Assembly: GCA_009192285.1 (NCBI GenBank) | Contig: CM018603.1 | Location: forward strand, 2,534,588 to 2,598,587 | DNA from: Morchella semilibera | Lineage: Eukaryota > Ascomycota > Pezizomycetes > Pezizales > Morchellaceae | Length of the DNA: 64,000 bases | Direction of reading: 5' to 3' | Shown here: one piece after another, positions 24,513 through 37,173 of the stretch | Layout of the letters: each line of letters opens with the position of its first letter | Numbering within the stretch: position 1 is the first letter of the stretch | Program-made: the position numbers and the translations under genes | Notes under the pieces: generated by a model | Told to the model about the DNA's origin: nothing | Seen by the model: only the letters and a program-made list of their open reading frames with translations | The model's database searches: none

Positions 24513-27500
24513 TAGGATTACCTTACGTGGCAGGCAGGTGAGTTTCAGTGCGGCAGCCCACTATTTTCTTTTTATTTATTTTTTATTTTTTTCGTTGCTC
24601 TTGCCGCTTTGAGTCTGCAAGTCTCAACATCATGTCTGAGCGTCGAACATCGTGGGGTTCAGTCCCCGAAAGGTGTTTGATGGACCTCATAAGAAGAAAC
24701 AGAAAGAGGTGAAGGGAATGTCTACTGATTGGAAAGCACAGGCCAGCTCATCGATCTCATCCCAGTAACTTAATCTCCGGCAACATATCCGGCAGGTCAA
24801 CCCTAGTCTATGGAAGGATAAGTAATCAGCTTAAAGACAGAGGAAACAATTTTTTTTTATTTTCGTGGGGGAAAAGCATCATGCAATAGACAAATCTTGG
24901 TCGATCTTGTTCCTCTTGTGAACATTTCCGGCCCCACTTTTTTCTTCCCCCATGAATAGCAAAAATAGCAACTCCGCAGGAAGAGAGTGGGATGGAGATA
25001 TGAATCATTTCCCTGTGTTGCCACAGCATTCAAAACCAGTCTACAGGATTGTCTGAAGATCCCTCGTAGCTGTAGCGGCGGCGGCAACCTAACAAGGCGT
25101 CCGTGAACAGGCAGACAGGATAGGGTCTGTGTGTACAGCATCGAATCCACTGGACAGAAAGGACTTATCATCTCCTCATAAGGAGATATAACCAACCGAA
25201 AAATCACCAACATGACCAAGTGTTCATTAATATTTCTTCTCTTCTATTCTCTACGCTTTGTTTCCTGACCGCCCACTATATCCATCCGGCCGGTCCCCCC
25301 TGGGCTGAGACAGAAGTCCACGACTTCATTGTGGGGGGAGGGAAGGAGGTTTTGCTTTAACAAGCAGCGATATCTGGCTATCAGATGTATGTTGCGGCCA
25401 GCAGACCTCCCCCGGGGAGAAAGCGGAAGAGGGAGCCCTACGACTATCCGATTATTTTGCAACATCTATCTAATGAATTTTCTTCCCATGTCGTCGGGGC
25501 GGCCCGGCCTCGAAACGTCTGACAGGAGGGCCCCTCAAAATTGACAGTGTATGAGGGGGGCGGAGGGATGAGGGGAGGAGACGAGGGGGCGGCATGGTAC
25601 AGCGCTGATGTTTTGACGGGATGCTTAGGCTTCTCGGTCAGCAGCAGTCAAGTTAGAGTACGCGTGCGCTGTCTGCTGTCTGCTGTCAGAGTCAGAGTCA
25701 TTGCTTTCTTGTCTGCCCCACAGTTGATAAGTTGTTGATGATATAGCTTCTAGTCAGTCATGTACGACAGCGGCTGTGACAGCGCGCAGTAACTACAGTT
25801 ACAGCCGCGGTTTTGGGTGAGTTTGGCATGCTTACTCGATGCAGTAACCCTACAGGGCGGACTCTGACGGGCCGATATTTCCATCCCCACTTTACCCTAC
25901 AACTGAGTAAGTGTGCCTGCTCTTTAGCTCTTGACCAATAAGCAACCGGTACTTGAGTTTTGCAATCCAATCACGTGCTTGAATTAATTTCCCCACCCCT
26001 TTATTTTCTTTCCAGATCTTTCATATGTAGAGGTACTTAGTTGGGAGGTACCTTACATGAATGGATATAGGCAGGTACCTTACCTTCATGTCGGTACGTA
26101 GGGGGTACCGGTACATATCATGTAGTTTCCTGTTCTCGCCTATATGAAACTCCCAGAGTATGTGTTTACTTATATACAGTTACCTATTCTACATCATATA
26201 GCCTGTACTATTATATTATTACCCCCCGCGCCAAGAGGTTCTAGAACATGTGTGCTACCTGAAGAAACACCTCTACCTGTTACGACCCACGACAGGTCTG
26301 TTACCTAGATACTTACCCCACGACGCACACCATGCCCATCTCAATTATCTCGTGGGAAGGAAGAATGATCTGATAACCCTCCCCCCCCCAACCATACTCA
26401 CATGCTCTTCCCTGGTGGTTTTAATTTTAACCCATGGAGATGGCCGTCCAGCCGGCACTTTATCGTGAACCCTAGTACCTCTCCCCCCGTACTCCCCCGT
26501 AGCTACATGTATATACTACATGATGTACTCTACCCTAGAGTTTTTGGGGTTTTAGCTCGGCCCTTTGGTCTCCCGAGCCTACCCTCGAACCTAGGTATAT
26601 TGATACATGTATGTATGTACATAATGTACCCCAGACATTACATTACAGCAAACGTGAGATCGGTGGGGGAGCTCGGGTATGGGGTTTATTCCCCGGGACC
26701 GGGGTTTCGGGGTTTGGGGGGGGGGGGCTTGTGGGTTGGGGTTGGGGAAATTAGGGTAAGGTAGAGAGATACCTAGATGGAAGGGGGCGGGTGTGTCACG
26801 CAGGGTACCCAGCATAACACTTGCTTTGCTTGCTCCAACGTCCCTCAGGCCTCAGCTACCTACGTGTGCAGCCCACGTCTAGGTACATCCCGAGGTAGCG
26901 TAGGTATACGTAGAAGGATACCTGTTGTAGACGTCCTTTGAGAAATGTCGGGTGAACTTGAACCGAGTCATACTCTATGATCCCCTCCCCCTCCCCCTCC
27001 CAATATCCCCATTCCATGTCCCTTTCATCCTACCCACCCACCAACCAACTACATGTAGCCAACCGACGTAAAATTCTAGAGCACTAGTTACGGCTGTATG
27101 TGAGTGCGGGAACGATCTATGGATGGCCATGGCCATATTGGCCGGGGGTGGGTGCTTAGTTCCATACATAGGGTACCTGGCTACTAGTAGTTACGGGTGA
27201 ATGGACGGCCGCGGTAACGGCTAAAGTCTATTTTATTTTATTTTATTTCTTTTCTGCCTCTTTTTTTTTTTTCCTTCTTCCTTAGGAGGGGGGTGAGGTC
27301 ATAGTTAGGTTGGGTTTGCGTAGGAGCTTCGGAGGATGGGCGGCAGGGCAGAGCAGGGCAGGGCGGTGTAGAAGAGGGGGGGGGGGGGGTTATTGGTGAG
27401 GAGTGGTGATAGCTAGGTAGTTGAGCTACTTGATACCAACTACTCTGGAGCAATGTATGCCGCACGTGTATATTCAACGAAACAACACTGGCTGCTGCTG

Positions 27501-28102
27501 CTCCTCTCTAAGCTATATTATTATATTACGAGTCTCCATACCAATCGGCCAAACCAGATCAGCCCAACGCGGCCAGCCTGCTCTACCACCCCCCCCCTCC
27601 TTCTCCCAATATCAGTGACTGACCGATAGGATAGAACCTGGCCGCCCACTACTCCACTCCACACTCCACTCCACTCCACTCCGGGTACAGACAGGCTCTA
27701 TCTCGCCACTTGTGGTGCCATCCACGGCCGGGGACGTGGGGGGGAGGGGGTCATGGTGTCTGCCTTGCTTTGGTTTTTGCTTACCTTGGGTGCTTGCGCG
27801 CTCAGTGTTTTTTTTTTTTTTTTTTTTGCATTCCCACTGTGAGCCCTAGCGTAGCATAGCATATAGATAGGTGTTGTATGGATTTTGGCGAGGTGAGGTA
27901 AGGTGAGGTATGGTAAGGTGTGCGGAAAAAAAAAATGGAACAGAGCCGTGAATTTAGCCGGCCCCATATAATAAATATAATCCCTCGGCCGGCCGAAGAT
28001 AATCCGAAGGGGTATCTAACTTACTTGCCATGTTGGCTAGTACCTAAGGGTTTCGGGCGACCGAACTTAGTTTTTTTTTTCTTTTTTCTACATCGGGCTG
28101 AG

Positions 28103-28126
28103 CTCCTCCTCCTCCTCCTCCTCCTC
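28103..28126. repeat. (CTC)n microsatellite
   Basis: About eight CTC/CCT units on the plus strand in the gene desert. Confidence 0.95.
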
Positions 28127-28766
28127 GTAGCTGATAGAGCGGCAGCAGCAACAGAAACGGGTAGAGATTACATTACATTCTTCCTTCTTTAGACACGGAA
28201 GGGGGGGCTGTTGGTGGTGGTGGTGGCGGTGGTATGGTAGAAGTTGGCTGTAGAGAGAGAGCTTCCAGCCGGCGGCGCCTATCTTTAGAGGGAGTGTGGT
28301 GGTCGGTCCGTCGAATACGACTCCCAGCTCCCCCCCACGCGGCGCGAGATTAGATAGTACAATAGCTAAAGTAGATACTACTTGATATAGATTATTATTA
28401 TTATAACAGCGGCCCTGATATATCCCACTCTCTCCCACTCTCCCACTCTTGACCCCATTTATTATTATTACCCCACGGAGCAGTTAGACTGACCCTTTTT
28501 TTTGTTTTTGTGGCCCCGAGATAAGACTTTTGTGCCTTCTTCTATAGCTACGGGCTCTCCGTAGAGTAGAGTAGTAGCCGCAGTAAGAGCAATAGTACAG
28601 TAGGCCCGTGCAGAGAAGAGCTTGGTCTTGTTTTCTTGCTACGCCACAGATAGCTATGTAGGTACATGTAATCACAACCCCCCCCCGGGGAAGAAGCGCG
28701 GAGACGAGATAGGGATAAACATGGCCGGCCGGCGGCCGTCGGCGCTGCACTGTCACCGCTGTTGGC

Positions 28767-28863
28767 CAAACGAAACGAAACGAAACGAAACAAGCCGGTC
28801 CGGCCGGAGGTGGGGGGGAGATGAGCGCTTTTACGGTGGGTAGGGTAGGGTAGGGTAGGGTAG
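28767..28863. repeat. (CGAAA)n followed by (GGGTA)n pentanucleotide repeats
   Basis: A CGAAA array at about 28767-28791 is followed within 50 bp by an array of GGGTA units at about 28838-28863. The second is close to, but not the same as, the TTAGGG telomere repeat. Confidence 0.85.
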
Positions 28864-29289
28864 GTTACTGAACGAGTGATTTTTTATGTGCTCATAGGGG
28901 TGCAATTGAAACAATTGATTGATTGAGGGGATTTCATTTCAGCCGCACGCGTGGAATAGTGGAAGAATGGAGGAAGAAGATCTGAGTATGGCGCGAGAAG
29001 GCATAGGGGGTGGGTGTGTAAACCTCAGAGGAATTTTTTTTGTATGGGAATTAGACCGTTAGGCTAGGCACTAGTACAATTATGGGGGTAGATCTCCCAA
29101 TTTCTATAGACTGGTTGGCTGCAAACGCTGAAGTTTACACACCTACCCTCCATAGCTTCTCGAGCCATACATACACTAAAAAAGGCCCGTACCTGCATGA
29201 AGAGTACATACATACGGATAGATAGATATAGAAAAGTAGTAGCGGAGTACCGGGTACGTTGACTGAATAGCCGGTAGAATTGCAAAAGC

Positions 29290-29355
29290 AGGCAGACAGG
29301 CAGACAGACAAGGAAAGACAAGACAAGACAAGACAAGACAAGGCAAGACAAGGCA
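29290..29355. repeat. (GACA)/(ACAAG)n repeat array
   Basis: GACAG/GACA units run into ACAAG units with some GGCAAG variants. The array is translated in several frames as false open frames. Confidence 0.9.
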
Positions 29356-31198
29356 AAAAGGCAAATAAGGCAGGGCGGTAATCGATACAACATGTATGAT
29401 CTAGAGATACCCGCAACGGTAATCAAACCAGGCCTGAATTATCAGCAACAACACGATCAAGGCTGAAGAACTCGATATACAACAAAACAAACAACAACAG
29501 CAGACTGAGGCTAGAAACACAACGGATCCCTTCGTCCAACCTCGGAACGTAGACCATACGCTGATTCCTTCCCCTTCCGACCAAACCTCCATCCTTCTTC
29601 CCTTCCCTCCGATCCGATTCCCTCCTATGTACTCTCCTCTCATCTCCTCTCCTCTCCTCCGCCCGAACACCTACTCGCACAGCAGCAGCAGCAACGGGCC
29701 AAAGGAGGGAAGACCATGTAACCGTCCCACCAAACCCCATCCCCAACCGGAGAGCGCAGCGGAAGACCCCACACACATGCTAAGCTCTTCTTTTTTCCCG
29801 GCCCGGGGGAAACACGCAGGCTGGGCTTAGGAGGGATTTTCCCTTCCGCTCTGTGTTCTAGAAGGGACCTGCAATAATTTGGTGGTGGTGGTGGCACTTC
29901 CCACCATCCAAGCACAACTACGTAGGCCTATGCACTCAAAAGAAAGCGGGATGGATGGCAGGTGTGTACCTACATTAATCATGATGTATGTAGGTAAACG
30001 GTACGGTACGGTATAGCAGGGAATAAGGGATTGTCTTGTCTCGCTGTTCTCCCCGTAGCGGAAAAATGTTTTCCCCCTGGCCTGCAGGGATGGCTTTGAA
30101 TATCTGCGTATGTGCAGTATTAGGGGCAGGAAGGAAGTGAGAGAGAGAGAGAGGTTCAGACCTCCCTCCCTCTCCCCGCAATCTGAATGTTACTCCGGGG
30201 GGCAAATTTGGGCACCTTGCGGGTAGGTAAGTGGGCCGTTGGATTGGACCCTGAGGGTTAAAAGAAGGCGAATTAAATTTCTAGACATACATACATACAT
30301 ATCCAAGGGGAAAAAAAAAGCAAATTTCCGGGGGAGAACGTTTTTCCCCAGCTTTTCTTCTTTTCTTTTTGGTAGGGTAGTGTCGGGAGCTCTACCGATT
30401 AAGTTAAAGTGTGGAGATTTGGGGGGTTTTTGTTTTGAAGGTCCGGGTTTTTCATAAGGCCGTGGGTAGTGATCATATCCTCTATCCCTATCCCTAGTTA
30501 TCCCCATACTCTACTCACATACGGGAGTTATGGGAGGTAGGGTAGGGAAGCTCTAGCTACGAGGACCCTACAGATCTACAAAGCCGCTGGAGCGGCCAGC
30601 TAGTTACAAGTACATGTAGTTATTCCCCTCATTACCATTGGCCCGGAAAAATCATTAGCCCCCCCCCTTTTCCGGGCAGGTTTCCGTCCGCATCTCCATG
30701 ATCGTCGGTCCCCATCTCATCTGCATGCAGCGCAGCGTGGTGATGAGTGATGATGCTGATGAAGGGCAAGCAAGCAAACCTGTGACTGTGCCTGTAATAC
30801 ATACCTGCATTGCCTCCCCCAACTGCTAGAGCAGCACCACCACCCATCGAATGATGCATGAAGCATTGGTGATATCGCAGTGCACAGCGAGGTACTTATC
30901 GCATCAGTTGCACTGCGCCCTGCCTGCCTACGTAAGCTGACCGCACATCATGTCGCACCGATCATTGCCCCCCCCCCCCATATTCCCTCCGCATCTTACC
31001 CCATACATACACGCGCCGCCCCCTCGTGCATTATCTGCATCTGCCTAATCGCTTCTTATGCCCTGATCTCGTGCTGCGCCGCCATCGCCGCCGCCGCCGT
31101 GGGCCCGGGGACGGCAGAATCGGGGTGGGTGTGGGTGGTATGCCGAGATTTATATCTACATGTACCTACAGGTTGGGGGCCGAGATGCAATGTACCCC

Positions 31199-31325
31199 GT
31201 ATGTATGTATGTATGTATGTATGTAGGGAGGGAGGGATACATGTATGTAGGTTTGACGGGCCGGCCAGACGGCGCGGTGTGGCGCGGAAGCTTCCTTCCT
31301 TCCTTCCTTCCTTTCTTCCATCCTT
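31199..31325. repeat. (GTAT)n and (CTTC)n microsatellites
   Basis: GTAT units at about 31199-31226 and CTTC units at about 31290-31325. Both produce the low-complexity open frames seen around here on both strands. Confidence 0.9.
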
Positions 31326-31912
31326 CTTGTGGGGAGGGGGTAATTAGGCGGTCTATATGTGCGCTCTGTGTAGCCATGCGGGCGGAGAAGGAAGGGGAGG
31401 GGAGGGTCCAAGAGGAGCGGAAGCTGCCAAAGAGTTCCGGGTCTGCAGGTGCGGCAATTTCTGGATGTCTTGCGGATATATGTATTGTACATAGTTATAG
31501 ACACCAGGGGTTGGTACAGAGTAGGAATTCATCTCACTTGAGTGGTTTCTCATGTCTCTGATAAATTGGTTTTTGGGGTGTAAAAAGTGGTTAGTGGAAA
31601 TCTCCATGTGAGCTAACTGAATGTAGTGACCGAGTGATTGTTTATGTTTCGGACAACTAAAGTACATCAATCAACTCTCTGTACCGTATGAACTTCTTAT
31701 CATGTACCACACCACGTACAATCACATCACGCCACACCGTTGATTACTATTATCTTTCCACCCAAACCTTTAAAATCTAAAAGGCCCAACATCTAAAAGA
31801 CGGACAGAAAGGGGTAAAAAAGAACTTTTTACTACAATGTAGTCACAACCATCACCTACACCGCGAGACCCACATCACCACAGATTAGCACACAAGAAGA
31901 GACTAAACCACA

Positions 31913-34090
31913 TCACGAGAACAAAGGAATATACAAATGTTCTCCCGTCTCCACGACTTTCAGGCTATCGCCAACCCTGAGGACGCTGCGCGCATCGGCG
32001 GGCACGAGCTGCATGCCCAGACATGCATTCTTTGGTGACCCTGCGTCGATGTTGCGGTACGAGCGCAGGGTCTTGTCGGGTTCTTGCATGTGTTTTTCTC
32101 CGTTGTCCTGGTTTACGTTTGGGAGGCGGCATCGGACCGTTCGTGCAGCTGTAGTGGTTGGTTTGTATTAGAATCTGCTGTTGCTAATGCCTGATGCTGC
32201 CGCCGCTGCTACTACCTAATCTGCTGCCCTACCCCTAATAAACAAAAAAAGGGGGGGCGATGGGGGGTGAATGTTTGGGTGGAGATGGAGATGAGCGCCG
32301 CTTACCACAGTAGTACATCCTGCTACCAAACGTAATCTTCTTCCAATCATCTTCGGCGAAGGCCTTTGGTCCCGAAACTGCAGGTTCGTGGTTATTAGCA
32401 CATCGAGTACTTAGCTTGGCTTGGCCCAGATATCAATGATCACCAATGTCAGAAAACGAAACGGGAAGAAGCAAAAAACGAACCAATGATGTTTGCGCGA
32501 AAACGCATCACACTAAGATCTGGGATCTCTTCTGTGATCCTGCTATTTAGTTCCCGCACTGAGGCTAGGTTGAGCATATGCACTGGATACTGTAAAAAAA
32601 AATCAAGCAAACTCGCTAGTCAGTAAAATTGTAAATACGATCAGTGTGGCCCAGTCATGCATAATGTATAATAACGTAGTGTGTGTGGGGGGGGGGGGTG
32701 TAATAGACAATATCGGGACATACCGCATCCGCAAACCCAACCACGCTCTGGAAACCCAGTTCCTCTTTCCTCGGGGCATTTCTATGCACCTCTCTCAATC
32801 TCTCCTCGCAGGTCCTAAAGAGTCTAACCTCCCCCTCTGCGCCAAGGAAGGCCGCGAGCTCCTTCAGCTCGCTCTGGATCACACTGCTGACGTCGTATGC
32901 CTCGGGGCTACATTTCCATATCTTGACTTTGACGAGGGGGAAGCCAGCCATGGCCTCCCTGCTGCCCGACAGTGGCAGGTGGACCGTCCTCGTGCCGCCC
33001 GTACCCGCTGGGATAAGTGACAGCGGGAATGAGCGCGGCGTGGCTGCGAGGGGGAACGTGATACTCAGGGTCCCGCCGGTGGGGGACTTGGGCTGGGTAT
33101 GGATTGTTGGTGCAATGAGCGCCATCTGCGGGTATTGGCGCTGCGTGATAAAGGTCCATTCAGGGGTGCCAGTGCGCGGGCAGGATCGGAGTTCGGCGAA
33201 CATCTGTGGGGTCACGCAGGTTGGGTTAGAAATGAACTGATAATTTATGACTGGGGGGTGGGGGCCGTCCTCGCTCCCGTGGGACTACTGCGGGGTGCGG
33301 GGGTAGGTGGGCACGGGGTTTGTTGGGTAGCATGGGGTTTTTGGGGTTATTTTTATTTATTTGATATTTGGAAAAAAATGTGCCGCGTGAGAAATCATGA
33401 AACAGCATTTGCTGGTGCCGCGTAAGGCGATACATTGGGTCTTGGGTGTATCGTTTTAGGGTATTGGGAGGTGAAAGAAGCAAGTATAAAAGCAAATATA
33501 TAAAATGCAAGTAGACAGGTATGTTGTTTCGTGATTTCTTTCACAAGGAGCAAAAAAAAAAATTTAAATATGCCGGGGTAGTAAAGGTAAAAATCGAAAA
33601 GCAATTCAAATGGAAGTTTTCTTACGAATTGACGGTCATGCTCAAAGCTATCACAACACACGGTAGTTAGCTTTACACATTTTTTCCCCTTCCATATTTT
33701 TTTCTTTCGTTATTTCTCTATTTTTTTATTCTTTTTTTGCCGCGGGGGGCTGCAAAGTACAAAAATAAAAAAGCAAGACAAAACAACAAGTACCACTTAC
33801 CCAGTAGGCACTACATTCACCTCATCCAGCTCAACACCTCTGCAGCTCTTGATGGGGTAAATCCACAGGCTCTTGACCTTCCAATCCTCATCTCCGTCCG
33901 GGCCATACTGAAACTCATCTGCAAGGTTGCTTTTCCCCGGGCCCAACCCCATCTTCTCGCCCTTTGGCTCGATGTCTGCCGTTCTGAGCAACCGGGTGAG
34001 CACCAGCCAGCTGATGACCGCCGCGGCACCTGACACGAAGAATTGCTGCAGTGACGAGACTGCCACGGTGGGGGGAAGTTCCACGGCCAT
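31913..34090 (-). CDS. MOSC-domain molybdenum protein, membrane-anchored, mARC-like
   Basis: Likely a molybdenum-cofactor enzyme of the amidoxime-reducing component (mARC) type; the substrate is unknown. Six exons: 34090-33801, 33647-33626 (only 22 nt), 33203-32724, 32589-32484, 32377-32306 and 32148-31913; 401 aa. Intron 2 is long for this genome (422 bp); intron 4 uses a GTTCGT donor. A hydrophobic segment at about residues 17-33 suggests a membrane anchor, as in mARC. The MOSC N-terminal domain begins VKSLWIYPIKSCRGVEL (about 79) and runs through PTGFEHDRQFMF, assembled across exons 1-3, to FITQRQYPQMALI. The MOSC core shows FRANIIVSGPKAFAED, then RCRLPNVN with C330 placed like the Mo-ligand Cys of mARC, and DKTLRSYRNID. 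The gene is divergent from the RAD51 paralog, 1.4 kb away. The start used is the internal ATG (MAVELPP); an in-frame ATG 14 codons upstream is possible. Confidence 0.9.
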
Positions 34091-35492
34091 GGTGAACGAA
34101 AGAGAGGACGAGAATGTGATTTGATGTCTCACGACGGCCGAGAGCGGGAGTCTAGTTCTTCTGTAGGGTAAAAGATGTACAAGTGTATGTATGTACGGTA
34201 CCGCGTGTGTGTTAAACCGGGGGGGGGGGGGGTTAGCTGTGGGGGGGTTAGAGTAACAAAAAAAAATTAGAAGTGACGGTGGGATCGCTGATCGTAACCC
34301 TGTGACTGCTGGATAATAGGGATGGGAATCGACGAGATGTACAAAAAAAACAAAACGAGTGCGTTAATTCGCACACCGAGTGACGATGGTAGGATGAGGT
34401 GTTGGAAATGATAGTAGATGCAATAGTGCGATAGCTTTTTCTCCACGGAAAACCCCTTTCACTCAGTGTGTATGCACCCCTCTCGTTTATGAACCCGGGG
34501 TTTCTTTCACTCCACGAATGAGTGCGCAGCGGGTGGTGATTATCTGCAGGTACAATTAAGCTGTGGGATGAGCTGTTTCGAATGAGAATCCCAGCAAAGA
34601 GAAGGAGGGGAATTGGGGTTGGTAAGGGGGGCAGTGGTACAGAGGGTCGCGGAGATTTTGATAGCTCTGGAACAGTCAAGTTCCAATATGATCGTCAATC
34701 ATGTCTGGATGTGCAGAATTTCTCATCCAGCCTAATATAGGAGTGGAGGATCGTGGAAGCTTACTAGAGGGGCTGTGGAACCCCTACTAGTAATGTCAAA
34801 TTTTTTTTTTGCTAGCTGCCGGGAACCGTTGGGGAGTGGAAGGAAGGAAAGGGAGATGCGCAGGTCAGGGTTAATGCGGCTCCAATCGTGAGGCTTAGTA
34901 CTCTTAGGTGTTTATTTTTTTTTTCCCCTGACGATCTCGATAAGCCCATATCTAAAATCCGATTAACGGTTCAGAATCCGATATCCAGGGTCGAGTTAGT
35001 ACATGTACTCTAGGATAGAATAGAATTGAGTACATAGAAGTTTACCACATAGAGAGTGTCCTACATTTAGTTTTTTTAGTTTTTTTTGAACCAGGTCAGT
35101 AAACCCGGTTATGATTTGCTAGACAGAAGAATCTTGGAGGAGAAGCTTCCGTCTGAACAATATCGGGATACTCTATCTACATGCATACATTTCCTAGCTA
35201 TTTTGCTTTTTTCTCCTTTTTTCTTGTTGGACTCCCCCGATAGACTTTTCCGTTTTTTCTGCCCCTGTACCATTTTTTACCCTTACGGTTGATAGTTTAT
35301 CTCACGTGTCAAACACCACCATCGTAACCGTGCACCATCATCAATGTCATACATCACCATAATACACAACCATCACCATCACGCATCACCATCACACATC
35401 ACCATAACATAAGCAGCAACAGCATACACATGTAACTCAACCAGCCCCCCACACACATACATTCCGAAACAAAACAACAAACACCAAGCACC
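34091..35492. other. divergent intergenic region between MOSC and RAD51-paralog genes
   Basis: Shared upstream region of two divergent genes. No gene is supported; the 143-codon minus-strand frame at 34248-34679 has no motif. It contains a G14 tract near 34219-34232 and an array of CACCAT/ATCACC words (35329-35412) just before the RAD51-paralog start. Confidence 0.5.
35329..35412. repeat. CACCAT-type degenerate hexamer array
   Basis: Imperfect repeats of ACCATCACCAT on the plus strand, 80-165 bp upstream of the RAD51-paralog ATG, probably in its promoter or leader. A similar array lies in front of the RING gene at 58234-58285. Confidence 0.8.
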
Positions 35493-37173
35493 ATGGCATC
35501 AATCTCGTCTTCCCGTAAGCAGGCATTCATACTATTCATGCAATGATGTTTCTAGCCCTACCTTCTCAGCTCCTCATAGTTAACACTACCCAAACCAGAC
35601 CGTCTGCACTCTATCTCAGCCTCCCAGGCCCTGACCACCTCTACCACCTCCCAGTCACCCACAATTCCCACCGGCTCCTGCACCCTTGACAGCCACCTCT
35701 CACCAGCAGCTGGCCTCCTTCCAAGCAAGGTTCATGAGCTCTGCGGCCCTCCCGGGGCTGGGAAAACTTCAATGGCGTAAGTTGTTCAACAATCGCACGT
35801 TGCACATACACACCTCTACCCCCTCAATGGCCAGTTTTTTTTTGACCAGCCGGGTAGGATGCAGATGGCAGTAAATACCCTCCTATCAGGACATCGCGTT
35901 GCCTGGATAGACACATCACACCCGCTCCCAAAATCCCGGCTGCTGTCAATGATAGCTGCGCGCGCTCGGTCAGACGAGGACCCACAGGGCTACATGGCCT
36001 CACTAAAGACCTGGCAAGCTTGGTCTCTACCGCATTTGCTGGCGCTGCTCTTGTATCCTCAGCCGGGATCTACATTCCCTCCGGAGGGCACAGGGCTGGT
36101 GGTGATCGACAATGTGGGCACGGTGTTCACAGCGGCGTATCCACCCGGGAGTGAGGACTTCAACAAGAAGCCACTCCCAGGTGCCGAAAAGCGCAGACTA
36201 GGGTCAGGGTCAGGGTCAGCATCGCCAGGGCCAAAGGCCCCGCCGCGGAAGTTTGCGGTCATGGAGACCCTGGCAAAGGCGCTTGAGCGGCTGGCGGTCA
36301 CAAGGAAGATAGCGGTACCAAGCCCCGCTTCCACTCCCGTAACCGCGATGTTAGCTAAATATGTAGATATAGATAATTATAATAAATCAAATGAACACGC
36401 GTGTAATCGCCGGGTCAAACGCAATTCTTCAGCCAGCCGTTGTATCGCCATTGTGGTCTGCCGCGCTCTACACAAGACTCTACATCCACCGTAGTAGCAT
36501 TTCCCCTTCCAAACTAGCAAACCCCAACTCGGTGCCTATCGAGCAAATCCGCTTTGTCTCGATCTTGAAAGGGAACGGCACGACTTACCATGACTTTGAA
36601 AATGGTGAGGTTGAGCGCAAAGTCGTCGTTGTAGTCGTGCAGATCCATGACGGCGGCATATCAGACGTAGAGCTCATTGACCCTCTCACCGCCGCACCCA
36701 CGCCTGCGCCTGTAGTAGCAGCAGAAAAGAGGGTATCTCCTACCCAGTCACAATCAACCGACACAACCATATCCGCATCGGCGTTGGGAAAGCCCAACGG
36801 CCCCGAGCCCGACCCAACCCAGGTATCATCAATGCCCTTGGAGCCCATAGCGCAATCACCGCCCACCTCACCGCTCTCACCGCTCTCACCGCTCTCACCG
36901 CCCCCACCGCAGTCCCCATCGCCACCCCCAGCCTCGTCTACAAACTCACCAAAGCTCACACCCCGGTCCCAGTCACTGTGCATGACCGGGTCGTCGGGGC
37001 TGAAGCGGCGGAAGACGGGGCTGGAGATTGGAATCGTACGGGGCAGTGATGAGGAGGACAGTGATGACGGCTGGTCTGATGAGGATGGGGGCCTAGGCGA
37101 CAGCAATGCGGATACAGGGGTAGCGCTGTCAACGCCGGTAAAAGAGATGACACACCTACGAAGGACGGGGTAA
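35493..37173 (+). CDS. RAD51/RecA-family paralog ATPase with long disordered C-terminal tail
   Basis: Probable recombination-repair accessory ATPase (RAD51 paralog such as the Rad55/Rad57/Rad51C group; which one I cannot tell). Four exons: 35493-35514, 35599-35776, 35858-36314 and 36373-37173; 485 aa. Family features: IPTGSCTLDSHL, then the Walker A motif GPPGAGKT (57-64), the strand VAWIDTSHPL (about 81-90), Walker B LVVIDN (about 147-152), and the TNQ-like segment IIIINQMNTRV formed across the last intron. VSPLWSAALYTRL and an RFVSILKG strand follow. After about residue 300 the protein becomes Pro/Ser-rich, with a repeated PLSPLSPLSP stretch from a 9-bp DNA repeat. It then has a KRRK patch and an acidic tail with SDEEDSDDGWSDEDGG. 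The core is complete; the tail is much longer than in typical Rad51 paralogs. Exon junctions rest on frame and motif continuity. Confidence 0.85.

Larger units (their letters stand above)
18838..31912. other. 13 kb gene desert rich in simple repeats
   Basis: I could not support a protein or RNA gene here. The T-rich first few hundred bases are the likely creA 3' UTR. Open frames up to about 155 codons are low-complexity or translate microsatellites. Overlapping minus-strand frames at about 23.7-24.4 kb were considered and not called. Simple sequence includes T22 at 22251-22272, T20 at 27808-27827, CTC, CGAAA, GGGTA, ACAAG, ATGT and CTTC arrays. A CCCTAACCCTA telomere-like word lies at 24502-24512. 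TACATGTA occurs repeatedly (about 26504, 26602, 27051, 28663, 30609, 31157, 31238). Confidence 0.55.

Noticed and set aside
29064-29776. Several overlapping 90-120 codon frames around the ACAAG array
   Set aside because: All are translations of simple repeats in different frames, with biased Cys/Leu or Arg/Gly content and no domain.
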